64,000 nucleotides of DNA from Zygnema cylindricum (GCA_037447655.1 JBBHKE010002217.1:26950-90949); one strand, 5' to 3'. Positions 22,735 through 35,141 are shown, numbered from the stretch's first letter. Notes: generated by a model from the sequence alone, not told the origin. Numbers and translations: made by a program.

Positions 22735-25405
22735 CAAGATTTCCATCGAGATATCTTAAGACTCTCTTTGCTGCATCACGGTCAGACCTTGTTGGATTCT
22801 CTAAACTTCAACTTCTACTCAATACCCCAACTGCTGCAGCAATATCTGGATGGGTACAGTTCATGAAATATATTAAGCTTCCCACTTTATGTTTGTAAGG
22901 TATTAGTGTCATAGGATCATCCTCTTGTCACTCTGAATACTCACTAATTATGAGAACTGGTTCGGTCTCTTCTCCCTCTAACTTCTGCCGAAACTCCATT
23001 AGAGTTAAATACCCTTTTGCCCCCCGCATTCCACACTCATCTAACATGTTTCCAATAGCCTCCTTTTGAGTCAATTGTATTAATCTCTTATATGTATCCC
23101 TCTCTACCTAGATACCCAAAATATACTTTGCCTCACCGAGGTCTTCCATTTCGATTCATGAATTTAAGGCAGTTTTGATTTTGTTAATTTTAGCCATAGA
23201 TTTGCTAATTAACAGTAAATCATCTACAAACATTGCTTTATACACTATCCCATCCACACCTTTTAGAACGTAGACAGAGTGATCGGAACTTATCTTTTCA
23301 AATCATAGGCTAGTTAAGAATTCATCAAGCTTCAAATTCCATTGCCTAGGGGTCTGTTTTAGGTCGTACAAAGATTTTTACAATTTGCATAATAAGTGTT
23401 TTTTCTCGACTCTGCACACATTTCAGGATGCTCCATGTAAGCGGTCTCCTTTAGATATCCATTCAAAAAAGCTGTCTTTACATCCATCTGATGTATTTCT
23501 ATAATCTTATATAGCAACCAAGGACAGCAAAATCCTACTTATCCGAAATCTTACAATCGAAAAAAACGTTTCTTCAAAATCAATTCCTTTTTTTTGGTTA
23601 TATCATTTTGCCACAAACCTAGTTTTACATCTTTCAATGGTGTGATCAGGATTTAACTTCATTTTGAATACCCATTTGGTGTCGATCGCTTTTTGGTCCG
23701 GAAGAAGGTCCACAAGCTCCCATGTCTGAGCTTCCATGATTGACTTCATTTCGTCGTTTGCTGTCTCGATCGAATGATTCCGCACCGGTGATAAGAAGGT
23801 CTCCCAAATGGTCAGAGGCTCCCTTGAGGCAACTGAGTAGAAAAAGTGAGCCTTGCTTGCATGCGGCTGTTGGATCTTCTTCCCCGGAAATTTTGAATTT
23901 GAGATTGTTGGATACCACGCATTGCGATGATTGAGCTGGTTGCGATTTGTTTGCATTATCCACTATTGGTCCGGTTGGAACTAAACTTGTTGAGGAACTT
24001 GGAGAATTTAAGACTCTTGGGTTACCGAGTATTTTGCATTTGCGGGACGATTTCATAAATGCAATCCGCAGGACAATTTCATGATGCAATCAAAAATAAC
24101 ATATTCGTGTTGTTTTTGCAGCTTTTGCTGCTCTGTCATTTCAAAGAAATCTATCGAGTCTCGTTCATCCTTTACAATTTTGTTCTTTGCTACAACTATC
24201 TTCTACCTTTTAAACACAAAGACTCGAATTCCTTTTGAGTGATCATCATATCCTTGCAATATACCGGGTAATCTCTTCGGTTCCATTTTCCACTTATCAT
24301 TAGATGTATCCAAGATAAAGCATTTATTACCAAAGACTTTGAAATGACTAACATCTGGTTTTTTACCCGTCCACATCTCGCAAGGAGTAGTCTCTATCGA
24401 TCGTGATCCTTTCCAGTTCTTAAAATAAACTACCTAATTTAGAGCCTCACCCCAAAATTTCAGATCCACATTCTTATCTGCAAGCATTGACCTAGAGCTC
24501 TCCGTGAGGGTTGTATTTAATCTCTCTGAAACCCCATTTTGCTCTGTTGAATAGGGAACCGTCAAAAGATGACTTATACCTTCATCAAGTAAAAATGTTT
24601 TAAATTCCTTCGATATATATTCCCCACAATTGTCCGATCTGAACTCCAGAATTATTAAGTTATGGAGTTTTTCAACCCATGCTTTATAGTGTTTGAAGCA
24701 CTTCGCTTTTTTCTTTCATTAAGTATACTTTTGTAAACCTGGAAAAATTATCTGTGAAGGTGACCATGTATTTCATCCCCCCGGGAGATGGTACCTTCGC
24801 AGGTCCAAAAACATCCGAATGAATTTGTTGTAAAATTCTTGTTGACCGATGCTCGGACCCTTTATGAAATGGGAGTGTGTGCATTTTGCCTAAAGCGCAA
24901 CCATTACATGTTTTAACCGGCTGATTTGTGATCTTGACACCATCTATTTTGCTAGCAAGTATCATTTTTCTCAAACTATCATAATTTACATGACCTAATC
25001 TTTTATGCTATTACGTATCTAAATGCAAAACAACGGAGTACAGAACATCATTCACCTTGGTATTAGCCATATCTATGCGGTACATCTTGCTACTATCTCT
25101 AGTACGTGTAACTGCAACCTTGCCATTTTTGCTAACAACCTGCCGACCATTTTTCAAATTGACCTCAAAACCTTTAGTCTCTACTAAGAAAGTAGATGTC
25201 AGGCTCAAATAAGATATTGTGAAGGGTCATTTCAATTTCGTTTCCCTCTATATGAACTAGCAAAGATACATCACCCACAGCACGAGTCTGAACACTCATT
25301 CCACAAGCATAATAAATATTTTTCTCCTGCGTTAATTTCAGATTTTTGAAGATAGCCTTGTTCCAGCACATGTGGGCTGATTCTCCTGTATCTATTATTG
25401 ATCTT

Positions 25406-25606
25406 GTTTCCTTCGGGCCCTCTATTGCCGCCTCCATATCAAATAGATCCGTTTCAACTTCCTCCAATAAGGTCAAAGTCTCGTCCTGGAGTGACGAAGA
25501 AGGCGAGTTTCCTTCGGGCCCTCTATTGCCGCCTCCATATCAAATAGATCCGTTTCAACTTCCTCCAATAAGGTCAAAGTCTTGTCCTGGAGTGACGAAA
25601 AAGCCA
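25406..25606. repeat. 101-bp tandem duplication in C2
   Basis: GTTTCCTTCGGGCCCTCTAT begins at 25406 and again at 25507, and the following bases are almost identical through GGAGTGACGAA. The period of 101 is not a multiple of three, so the duplication breaks the gag-pol frame. Confidence 0.9.
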
Positions 25607-26414
25607 AAAACAGTGTATTTCATGGAGGTGATAGCCCCGTAAAGTTTTTGTTAAACTAACTTTGTTGCCATCCCGGCCTGTATGAACCTGTATTTTTAGC
25701 CTTCTTAATCTTAGGACAGAACTTATATCCATGACCTCTTTCACTACAATAGAAACAATCATTGTTTGATTGTCTATTTCCACCATGATTAAACTGTTTG
25801 AACGGATTATGTTTATTAAACTGATTTCTCTGTTGATTTAACTGTCCTTTTCTGTTAAAGTCTGAATTTAAACCCTCTACTTGTTCAACATTGAGAATTT
25901 TCGATGTAGCTTCCTCTTCTTGTAAAATATTAATCGCTAACTGTAATGCCCAGCTAGCCATATCTTTTTGTTTGAGCGTATTAGATGCTCTTTTGGAGAC
26001 CCCTCATTAGCAATGCTGCCTGTTAAAACTGAGGAAATGTGCCACTTGCACAAGCATGTGCATCTACAAGGATGCAAAATTTGTTAGCATATTCAGCCAT
26101 CGTACCGGCAGTGTACTGATATTCCCACATTTATCCAGCCAAGAGAAGTTCTTCTTGGACATTAGCTTTTTGATAATCATTTTTAAGAGAAATCTAGATG
26201 TCAATTGCATTTTTATCCAAGATATAGCTAAGCCCTCAGATAAAAAAAAATTCAAAATAGAACGAGCTTGTGAATTTTTCTTAGGCAAAGACGGATGAAA
26301 TTCATCCTGCGAACCATCCAATATATCCAATAGATTAATATTCTCAAAGTGAGTCTCCAACATATCCGCCCAATAAACATATTTCTCCTCGTAAAAGATA
26401 GGAATTCTTGATGA

Positions 26415-26427
26415 CATGCCCATAACT
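26415..26427 (-). other. C2 primer-binding site (half-tRNA-iMet type, diverged)
   Basis: Directly inside the 5' LTR the coding strand reads AGTTATGGGCATG. It keeps GTTATGGGC of the anticodon-arm complement seen in elements A and N1. The ATG lies in the gag frame. Confidence 0.6.
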
Positions 26428-27328
26428 TGTTGTTCTACATCCACTAGTGGATGTGGAGGAGCAGCTGTAGTAGTAGAAGTAGACAGGATACACTCTCAGA
26501 AGCTATCAAGAATACCACCAAACAGCTGTTCTCAAGTGTTCACCAAATCTTATACAAGCGTCCAAACTTCACAAAACTTTATCAAAACATAGAGCGGCAT
26601 AAATAATGACAACCCAATTTTTTTTAGCATAATTGACTTGACAACACTCAAGGTATATTACTTAGATGTTTCCCAAAAACTGTTTGCAGTTTTTACAATA
26701 TGGAAGTCTGGATACGAAAAATGTTTAAAGTCCTAAGTTTTATACTCGCAGTGAGTATCTACTCTATGTTGTATCGCTGATGCAATTGTACCTGAGAAGT
26801 ATGCCAAAAAACAAGGCTAACTCTAGGGTTAAAGTATTCCTAATCCCACCAAACTATTCTACCATTGTAGAATCAACACTACTCATAATCTACACTGAGT
26901 GATTGTATAAACACTTTTCGGCTAAATCACTTGTGATCATTTTATGAATCTCGTCTGTTGACTTAATTCGTATCAATCGGAGCTGCGTTGAACTTTTTAG
27001 AATCATATTCATTTTATCCGCGGCTGCGCTATTATGTACCGGATCATATCAAGATATCCGCGGCTACGTTGTCCGTACGGACCATATCAAATATAACCGC
27101 AATTTTGTTGTTTGTTGCAGTTGCGTTGTGTTGAACTATGTGGCAGTTGCGTTTTCCCAAATGCGTCGTAGTTGCGTTGTCCCATTCGATGTGTGACATA
27201 TGTATGTTGATGTACGTGCCTTTCCAAAATACCTGTACTGAGCTTTAAGAGACGACGCGTGTCCCTGTAGATTTATTTTCAGGTCGTCACACTAATTTAC
27301 TGAGACTTAAAGCTTTCCAAAATCAAGA
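26428..27328 (-). repeat. 5' LTR of C2
   Basis: About 901 bp. The plus strand runs from TGTTGTTCTACATCC to CTTTCCAAAATCAAGA, the latter a mutated TGTTGATTTTGG start on the coding strand. It aligns with 11765-12691 and 28871-29580. Diverged GCAGTTGCGTT repeats lie at about 27105-27180. A coding-strand ATG near 26491 opens the M-S-T-S-T frame into gag. Confidence 0.85.
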
Positions 27329-27733
27329 AATTTAAGTTATTTGAAATTGTTTTAGATGGTATTTGCGACTTTGTATGCGCTCCTCTTCTCCAATAGCGAG
27401 TCATTGTCGCATTAATTTAAGCTTGCTCCCTTCTTATATGCTCGATAATGCTATCATCTTAAGATTGAGGATAGAGCACAAATAGATTTTGAAGTTTGGG
27501 AAATATATAATATTTTGGATTGTGCGAAACGTCAGTTTTCCATCCACTAACGTTTCTATCTCTTTGTCACTCTTACTCGTGACAAGGGTGGAATGGTTCT
27601 CTCAATGTAAATACAAGATGGGATCGTGTTTGTGAAATTCGTGAACCATTCGCATCTGAAGCACATATGCCCGGACGAGCTGGGATCTATAATCCAATTG
27701 TTGGAGCCGACGGTAAAAGACATAGCCAATCAT
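27329..27733. other. Unassigned spacer
   Basis: No element end was recognised. Plus-strand frames in 27590-27730 read without stops for short stretches, but no family could be assigned. Confidence 0.35.
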
Positions 27734-28629
27734 TGTTGTTTTGAAAGCTTTAGTCCTCACTAAGCCTCTTATGTGAGGGGAGTGTTTTCTGGGTACTTAG
27801 TTTATTTTGAAGAAGTTTGGTTTAGTATGTACTAGAATTAGTGTGACAGTGAACGTTGAGGGAATCTAGGGTGTATGACACTCCCGGGACACGTGTACAT
27901 AAATGAAGATAAGATGCTCCGCAAGATTCGGTTCTACGACTGAGATTCACAGGAAGACCCAGGTGTCAAAAACAGTTTCATCTTGGATGAAACTTCTGAA
28001 AGATGGACGGCGAAGATTTGTTGCCGACGAAGATTTGCTGATGACGGGCGTTAGTCAACCGAGACCATGTCTATAAATATCCAACGTGTTTTTTAAAGTA
28101 TAGTGTGATGTAACATATCCTTGTTTTTGTACATAAGAGTGTTTTGTTTGATTATGGACTCAACTCAAATTCATTCTGTATGATATACCTTGACATATTC
28201 AAGTATCCTCCTTAGCTCTTGTAGATATTATTGATGCATGGTTGATATGCCTTTTTACCTTGTTTAGGATAGTAAGTGGTTGCTAGCTTTCAAAGGATAG
28301 ATCTTTGAGGTATAAGAGTAAGACTTAACCATTTCAAAATTTAGGAACTTATTGTATCAAAACATGCTTAAAGCATTTTGATATCTTTGAATGAGAGTTT
28401 CTCTCAGATCGCTTTGCAGATTTTTGTGTGAATTTGCACTTGTGTTCTTTCTTGCATTATTTGCATTGTGTCATATTTGTAGGACAATTGGTTTCCTGTT
28501 TTGTCTTTGGTTGTGTTCTAAGGTTGCATGTTTTTATGAGCATCTGTGAGAGCTTCTTGCATGTATTAACTCTGAGATGCCTACTCTTGCCTCATCTTCA
28601 TCTTTAATGGGTGTAGAAGCCATAGAACA
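27734..28629 (+). repeat. 5' LTR of copia element D
   Basis: Starts TGTTGTTTTGAAAGC and ends GCCATAGAACA, echoing the C-family ends (TGTTGATTTTGG and GTAGAACAACA), but the body differs. An ATG at about 28577 opens a frame (MPTLASSSSLMGVEAIEQ) that meets a TAG just past the LTR and then continues as gag. The primer site (about 28630-28645) is degraded. Confidence 0.65.
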
Positions 28630-28870
28630 ATAGGTAACACGCACGCTCTCACGGATATCAATTTTTGATGAAAGAAAATACCTTTATTGGTCTGATTTGG
28701 TTAAGTTTTATTTTATTGAGGTTAAACTGTTTGATTTAGTAGATGGCAGTCTTGCTAAAATTGATGCATCCCATGGTGGGAAAAATCAACAAGCTTTGCA
28801 TCACTTAACGTTAATGATTTTAGAATATCTACTTATGTCACATATCAAGATGAAAAAGGCATCAAAAATC
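28630..28870 (+). pseudogene. D gag N-terminus, truncated by C3
   Basis: After one in-frame stop the plus strand encodes RISIFDERKYLYWSDL and further residues to KKASKI, comparable with C2 (RIPIFYEEKYVYWADML) and A (RVPIFNGTGFIYW), the start of copia Gag. The LTR of C3 begins right after it at 28871. The rest of D is not found in the window. Confidence 0.7.
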
Positions 28871-29580
28871 TGTTGTCTTTTTGGAAAGCTTTCAGTCTCA
28901 GAGCAGCGCAGCTGCTTTACAGACAAAGCAGCGCAACTGCTATACAGACAGAGCAGCGCAGCTGCTATACAACAGAGCAGCGCAGCTGCTATACAGCAGA
29001 GCAGCGCAGCAGCGAAGCTTCAACACAGACAAGACAAGGCAACCATGATTATATTTGATATGGTCCGTACGGACAACGCAACGTCTAATATTCTTTATAT
29101 GATTCTTTACAGGATAGAGCAACTACGATAGATACGATTCTAGTTAGCTTAGTGATAGCTCAGTGGTAGCTTAGTGATAGCTCAATGGTAGCTTGACAGA
29201 TTAGTGGTAGCTTGGTGGTTTGATGTACCTCTCAAGTACAATGGTGTTGCCAGTTCAACACAAGTATAAGACTTAGGACTCATAGCATATTATGTATCCA
29301 GACTTCCATGTAGTAAATCTGCAGACAGTTTTTGGGAAACCTCTGAGTATTATATCTTGAGTGTTGTCGGGTTAATTGTGCTATAACTTTGGGAGTTATC
29401 AGTGTTTATGCTACTCTATATTCTAATAGAGTTTTGTGAGGTTTGGATGCTTGTATAAGAATTGGTGAGCACTTAAGAACAGCTGTTTGGTAGGATTCTT
29501 GATAGCTTCTAAGGGTGTATCATGTCTACTTCTACTACTACTGCTGCTCCTCCACCTGTACCGGTGGTTGTAGAACAACA
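28871..29580 (+). repeat. 5' LTR of C3 with internal minisatellite
   Basis: 710 bp from TGTTGTCTTTTTGG to GTAGAACAACA. About 28900-29020 holds four to five copies of a roughly 27-bp unit around GAGCAGCGCAGCTGCTATAC. About 29145-29215 holds repeated TAGCTTAGTGATAGCTCA-like units. The ATG at 29522 opens M-S-T-S-T-T-T-A-A-P-P, ending E-Q-Q at the LTR border. Confidence 0.85.
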
Positions 29581-31186
29581 AAATCTGGACTTCACTAAAA
29601 ACTATCTATTTTACAGCTAATGCTCAACATGAGATTATTACAGCTGTGAATATTTGGGCCTATAGGTATACAGGTGGTAGCATGGCTGAATATTGTAATG
29701 GACTTGTGCTTTTGTTGACAAAGAATGCATTCTCTAGGGGGAACTTCTCTCCTTATCATCAAGCTATGATTCTTATGAGAGGTCTTCTTGAAGAATATAA
29801 AGGAGCCTCAGCAAATTTGAAATAATTGGATAAGTCACTACGGAATCTAGCAACAGCTATAGAATTAGTGCTAGAGGAAGAGTCAACAGTTATAGCTCTT
29901 AATCCAGCAAAGTTTTGCGTAGCCTTTATCGCTCAATATCAAAGAGACAGATCTCACGGTTACGAAGGTTTTCAGCTATATAATAAGTGTGTCTATTGTT
30001 ACAACCAAGGACATCTATACAAACAATGTCCAAAGTTTCTTAAATCTTGTGAGACAAGTGTGTTCAGAAATGGATGGAAGCCAAAAGGGATATCACACCA
30101 CACAGGCCACTTTTTACACCATCGACTCCTCCTTCCAAAATTGAGGCGTTTTCAGCTGACACACCGAAGTCGGAGTCGGTAGACAAAGGAATGCTCAAGA
30201 TGTTGCCAGTTTTCCAAAAATTGAAGAAAAGAGTTCTTCGCTCTTGCAAAATTGATAGAAAGAGACAAAGACCACGGCTGGATCATGAACTTTGGAAGTT
30301 TTTCTCATATGTGATGGAACAAGGCTTCTTTCATTGTTTTGAAACTGGTTCCAACTAGGCAGATCTACTATGCCTTTGGTGCCATAGTTGTAGCAAAGGC
30401 TCAAGGAACTGTCATCCTTATATGTGAGATAGATGGACATGACCTTCTTAGGACTCTGTATGATGTGTTGTATGTCCCCTAAATAAAAAAGAAAATGTTT
30501 TCAACTTCAGTTGCAAAAAGTAGAGGTTTTGAAATACTTCAGAAGCCAGGAAAGAAGATAGTCAGCAAAGAGGGAAGGGTAGTTGTTATGGGAACTAGGG
30601 GCCCAAATAGTTTGTATTACAACTTCTTTTGCTTAATCCAGTGTCTTATGGCATAAAAGATTGGGTCATGTGTATAATGACAGGTTGAAAAATATGGTTA
30701 AAAATGATATGGTAGGAGTTAAACTTGGTCAGCGACATTCGAATATTTGTGATGGCTGTGCTTTGGGTAAGCTTCACAAACTTCCCTTACCTCAAACCGC
30801 AGATTTTAGAGCAACTAACCTCTTAGAACTTATTCATTCAGATGTGTTAGAACTTATTCATTCAGATGTGTGGGCACCCTCCAAAATACCATCTCTTGCT
30901 AGCAACAAATGTTTTGTTAAATTCAAAGAGGATTTCTCCAGATTCAGCAGGATCTATTTCATGAAGGAGAAAAGGAGGTCTTCACCCACTTCTAAAACTT
31001 TCGGATCTGGGTAGAAAAGCTTCATGGTAAATCCATCTTTTCTTTATGTTCTGATAATGGAGGTAAATATACTTCCAATGAGTTTACTACTTATATGAGA
31101 GAAAATGGTAGTTATCATCAGTTTAGAGTGCCATATACTCCTTGACAAAATGGAGTTTCAAAAAGGCTGAATAAAACTCTAATTGA
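29522..31186 (+). pseudogene. C3 gag-protease-integrase, broken
   Basis: Gag starts inside the LTR. 29826-30060 keeps a zinc knuckle (CVYCYNQGHLYKQC, C-x2-C-x4-H-x4-C). The protease region (about 30100-30480) is badly eroded. 30640-31014 encodes the integrase HHCC region (KRLGHV, CDGCALGKLHKLP) and the start of the catalytic core (HSDVWAPSKIPS, FSRFSRIYF). About 31040-31186 shows SDNGGKYTSNEF and QNGVSKRLNKTL with a TGA before QNG. Frameshifts and the truncation make it inactive. Confidence 0.8.
30823..30870 (+). repeat. 24-bp in-frame tandem duplication in C3 integrase
   Basis: TTAGAACTTATTCATTCAGA plus TGTG occurs twice (30823-30846, 30847-30870). It doubles the eight residues LELIHSDV around the first catalytic aspartate. 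Confidence 0.95.
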
Positions 31187-32440
31187 GAGTTTTCCTCACA
31201 TCCGAAATAGAAATGATGTGCGGTAACAACCATTTCTCCTTGCCGAAAATTATAAAGCTTATTCGGCCTCATCCCCCTCATAACTTAAACTTCATTTGAA
31301 TATTTTTTTTATCTCTATTTATCTTCCTCTGATTCATATTCGTTAAATCTAAATTGGAACTTGATTTAAAACCTTCAAATTATCAAGAATTCAAAAACAC
31401 TCGGGAAATAAGAAATTCATCACTCTAATCATCAATGTAAACTTCAATGTCACTCTTAATGACAATATGTTCCTTCAATTAGTCAAACCGAAAATGGACA
31501 TGCAGTTTCTACTCCAATTCAGAAACCGTAATGGACAAGAAATCATGAATTTCACTCTTTTCATAAAAATCAAAATTTTCTCTCAATTTTTATCTCCTCT
31601 TGTTATATTAATGATCAAAATACAAATCGGAAAACAATTCAGTATCATTTCCAAACTCAAAATTGTTTCCAAATTTAACACGGCCGCGGCTTACACCGCG
31701 ATCACCTCAATCGCCTCTTTTACGATCTCATCCACCACCAACATAGTTTAACAAAATATTGAGAAAAAAAAAATGTTCTCAAAATCTTTAAATGTCACCT
31801 CTCCTCCTCGGAATTCTAAGTGACATTTACCTCTTCATTTTCTCCTCTTTCACCATTTCTCTTTCTTTATATCATCGTATATCATCGACTCCCCCACTCA
31901 TCTCCATTGCCATTCAAATAGGGATCCGGATCATCCGGTAGATGATTCTTCTCTTTTCTACCTCTTCCTTCAGATTGCAATCAGGCATCAATATACAACA
32001 TCATTTTGTCAAACACTTTCGGAAATTGATCATTTAAATTACTCGGGCCTCCATACATCCGAGATTCTTCCTCAAATTAAACTCCAAAAAGAAAACTTAA
32101 TATTTTCTCCGAACAAGTCGTCGAAGCCGCCAGGAGGGTAGGAGTACTCTTCCTCTTTCCAAGAGAATAATCTCTCTCTTCCTCCACTTCATCTCTACTC
32201 TTTTCTTCTTCTTTCAAAATGGAACAAGAATCCAATTTATCCTCCTTTTCTTCTTCATAAATTTCATCAACTCATCCACGGAATTTGGTAGCCGAACATC
32301 CGAATTGCAAATTTTCCCGAACTTGAAGGTTCATGCGGAAGGGAACTTTCTAACTGAGCACCTCGAAACTGAATTCGCTCTTCCTTCTTATTGCCTACAA
32401 ATCTCTTATAAACTGAAGCGTACCCTGCTCCGATACCAAT
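31187..32440 (-). mobile_element. Decayed internal region of LTR element E
   Basis: Pyrimidine-rich plus strand. The minus strand has open stretches separated by single stops (about 31450-31750) but no motif I recognise. 32267-32470 is a small minus-strand frame near the primer site that may be leader or gag start. The assignment rests on adjacency to the primer site and LTR at 32423-33112; the remaining part of the element is missing. Confidence 0.45.
32423..32440 (-). other. E primer-binding site (conventional tRNA-iMet 3' end)
   Basis: Coding strand ATTGGTATCGGAGCAGGG, next to the LTR end CCAACA. TGGTATCGGAGC differs at one base from the usual plant initiator-Met complement TGGTATCAGAGC. 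Confidence 0.7.
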
Positions 32441-33112
32441 TGTTGGATCTTTAAAATAAAACTCACTCAAAATAAATTCTCATAAAACATAAAACATTAC
32501 ATAGCGGAAGCTCATAAAAAGCAAATGAAAAGAGGATAATTGGCCAAATAATTTATAAGTGTTTTGGCTGAAGCCTCTTTACAACAACTCTTTTCTCCTC
32601 TTCATCTCTCTTCAAAAAGAAACTTTACACTATTAAAAGATCACTAAAAAATGATCATACTCCTTAAAAACTCTATTCTCGAAATGGATCACTAAGGATC
32701 CTTAACACCTTTGAATAGACCACAAAGGATCATGCTCTTTTAATTAACCACAAAGGATCTTTCTCTTTCTCTCTTAATCGAACACTGAGGATCTTCCTCT
32801 CTCTCTTAAATGATCAGAAAGGATCTACATCTTTACTTTTCAATTGATCCAAAGTTAAACCAAGGATAATTGTGTTGCTGAACTCTGCTGCCTAAATAGC
32901 CTCTCTAACTAGCTTACAAAGCAAATCAAGCAAACTAGCAAGGTGGCAACTCTTGTCTCATTCCTGGCAGAAGCACACCGGAAAGAAACTTCAACAAAGG
33001 AAGGCGTACACGCCTTCTCCTTCAAAACGCGAAACTCCAAAAGAGAAGTTTCCCACGTGCGTTGTTCACGCATGAAATGAAACACCTGCACACGAAATAA
33101 TACACCTGCACA
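32441..33112 (-). repeat. 5' LTR of element E
   Basis: 672 bp on the plus strand from TGTTGGATCTTTAAAAT to ACACCTGCACA, with TG...CA termini and an adjacent primer site. About 32640-32835 carries an imperfect series of CACAAAGGATC-like units about 40 bp apart. No second LTR is in the window. Confidence 0.7.
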
Positions 33113-33123
33113 TTGAAACAAAG

Positions 33124-33504
33124 CGTTGTTGTTCAAATCGCCCGTTTTTTTCATTTTTTGCGATTGAACCTATAATTCCTTACTTTTGAAAAAATCGCAA
33201 AATATTGCAATGTATTTTTTGTCCGGTAAATTGAACGGACAAATTATGTAAAAAAGTACAACGTTTTCCATAAAATGTTCTGTTTTTTACGGTAATGTAC
33301 GGAATTTAGCGAAATCATACGTCACAATTAACGATAAACGTACAAACTGCGGTATATGTGATATTTATTTTTGTTTAAATGTACCGAATAGTATGGACAA
33401 AAATTCATTAACGATTTTTACTATTTTTTCAAAAGGTTCAATGCGCTCGTTACTTATATTCGTCGCGATTAAATTGTTTACACTAGACAGTGTGAACAGT
33501 TATG
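33124..33504 (+). mobile_element. hAT-like MITE, 381 bp
   Basis: Ends CGTTGTTGTTCAAATCG and (reverse complement of right end) CATAACTGTTCACAC. The interior aligns with the MITE at 33991-35141 once the nested insertion is removed, including ACGGTAATGTACGGAATTTA and AAACTGCGGTATATGTGA. Flanks ACAAAG and ACAAAAG hint at a degraded 8-bp duplication. It is non-coding. Confidence 0.7.
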
Positions 33505-33990
33505 ACAAAAGTGACGCCAAAAGAAATCGTAGATTTCGTTCGCTGACTCAACAAATATTGACGTGAAACGAAGTCCTACGTTTCAGCGCTAACCGTTAAT
33601 GCTCCAAATGTAACCCGATATATAAATGACTTCTAAGATAGAATGTCACAAATCAACCCGTGCGAAGTACTTGCACCAGATATCTCCATATCAATACGTA
33701 CAAGCGAAGCGAAGTCGAGCGCTCCTCACGCAAACGCGATATACATTGCGGTTCACTGAAGCGTCACTTCGTACGATTTAACAATGAATCTAGCAATCCC
33801 TCTCAAATTGGCAGAATCTCCAAAGCTCCTGAAAACAAAACTCCACGCGATTTCGTCTTTTTTGTCGATTTGCAGAATAGATCAACAATCCGATAAGTGT
33901 GTAAGGAGAAAAGATGTTTTAGTGGCCGAAAAAGTATTAACACTAATAGCGATTCGCACTATAGGTCCTAAACTATAAGAAACCTAAAAT

Positions 33991-35141
33991 CGATGTTGTT
34001 CAAATCGCGTGATTTTTTCCTTTTTTGTGATTGAAACGTATAAGGGTGCGTCTCCATGTGCTTAAGTCAGGGTTTTTTTCTGTCGTTTTCTTGTAAAACT
34101 TAGAGTCGTACCGCGTAAGTTTCAACCGTACAAAAAAATAGAAATATGAGAAGTACATTTTGAGTCATCATCGAATTTAGGATGTAATATATGTTGTCGT
34201 CTTGTGTTTTTCGACCCACGGCTATGCCAAAAAACGTCATCTTCAAACTTTTCTTTAAAAAAAAAAAAAAAATGTGTTTTAAAACAAAGTATATGAGAAA
34301 AACAAATAGGAACACGTTTTCGCACGTGTAAATTTTTTTACACAAATTTCATACGAATTCAATCGATGGCCAAAGGTACACTATTCGTTATATTTTGTAT
34401 GTTTGCGTTCAGGTATGACGAGGTAAAGTACACAATTTGTTAAGCTTTGTCCGTTTGCGGCGGGCACAAATTTTATTTCGCCATGGGTTTCAAGATTCCG
34501 ATGCCATTTCACGTTGAGCGGAGAAGCGACGCAAAGGCAAAATGCAACTTCTTAAATTGTGAAACGACACAGGTTGGAAGGCGGTACGACTACAATGTCA
34601 TAAAAACTAATGCGATGTCACAAGCACCTACAAAAAATAACGTGCGTCATCACAGATTGTAGACGCTGATTGTCAGTGTATGCAATCGTCACACTTTTAA
34701 ATAACTATGTCGTTGTTACACATAGGGACGCTTGAAATCCGGGTCCGCCGGATCTGCGCTAAAAAAACAAAGTTTTTTCTCTTAGTTTCAAATACATGGA
34801 GAAGCACCCTAATTGATGACTTTTGAAAAAATAACAAAAAAAAGCGATGTACTTTCTGTTGGGTAAACTAAACGGACAAGTTATGTAAAAAGTACAGCGT
34901 TTCTCGTAAAATGTACCGTTTTTTACGGTAATGTACAGAATTTAGCGAAATCAGAAGTCACGGTTAACAGAAAACTTACAAACTGCGGTATATGTGAAAT
35001 TCATTTTTGTTTACATGTACGGAAGAGCACGGACGAAAATTCATTAACGATTTTTATGATTTTTTCAAAAGGATGAATGCACTCGCCACGTATAATTCGT
35101 CGCGATTAAATCGCTCGCACTAAACGGTGTGAACAACTATG
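33991..35141 (+). mobile_element. hAT-like MITE with perfect 8-bp target duplication
   Basis: CCTAAAAT flanks both sides (33983-33990, 35142-35149). The empty site is seen in copy 1 at about 21555 (AACCTGAAATGCTAATA). Terminal repeats are CGATGTTGTTCAAAT and CATAGTTGTTCACAC. The 8-bp duplication suggests the hAT superfamily. It has no transposase. A Harbinger-like MITE is nested inside (34044-34809). Confidence 0.85.
34044..34809 (+). mobile_element. Harbinger-like MITE nested in the hAT-like MITE
   Basis: Ends GGGTGCGTCTCCATGTG and CATGGAGAAGCACCC, with TAA duplication at 34041-34043 and 34810-34812. The 33124-33504 MITE shows the unoccupied site (CCTATAATTCCTTAC). 766 bp, homologous to 19160-19933. 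Confidence 0.9.

Larger units (their letters stand above)
22735..26427 (-). pseudogene. C2 gag-pol, frameshifted
   Basis: Pieces in order on the minus strand: Gag 26064-26444 (frame from the LTR through the primer site: VMGMSSRIPIF, then YVYWADMLE); zinc knuckle in 25656-25961 (CFYCSERGHGYKFC, a C-x2-C-x4-H-x4-C motif); protease 25174-25476 (SIIDTGESAHM); integrase 24684-24974 (CNGCALGKMHTLPF, IHSDVFGPAKVPS, FTDNFSRF) and about 24420-24680; linker and RT start 23603-24089 (AQTWELVDLLPDQKAI); RT core about 22900-23560, keeping a VDDLLLI box near 23220. Multiple stops and frameshifts mean no product. Confidence 0.8.
22735..27328 (-). mobile_element. 3'-truncated copia element C2
   Basis: A minus-strand copia retaining its 5' LTR (26428-27328), primer site, gag, protease, integrase and most of RT. 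It stops at about 22735 in the early RNase H region (AAKRVLRYLDGN), so the 3' end of pol and the 3' LTR are missing. It is the same family as C1 and C3. A 101-bp tandem duplication (25406-25506, 25507 to about 25606) shifts the frame between gag and protease. Confidence 0.85.
28871..31186 (+). mobile_element. Truncated copia element C3
   Basis: A plus-strand copia inserted in D gag. The 5' LTR is 28871-29580. Gag, protease and integrase remnants run to about 31186, where homology stops inside the integrase core. RT, RNase H and the 3' LTR are absent. Sequence beyond 31187 belongs to another, unrelated remnant. Confidence 0.8.
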
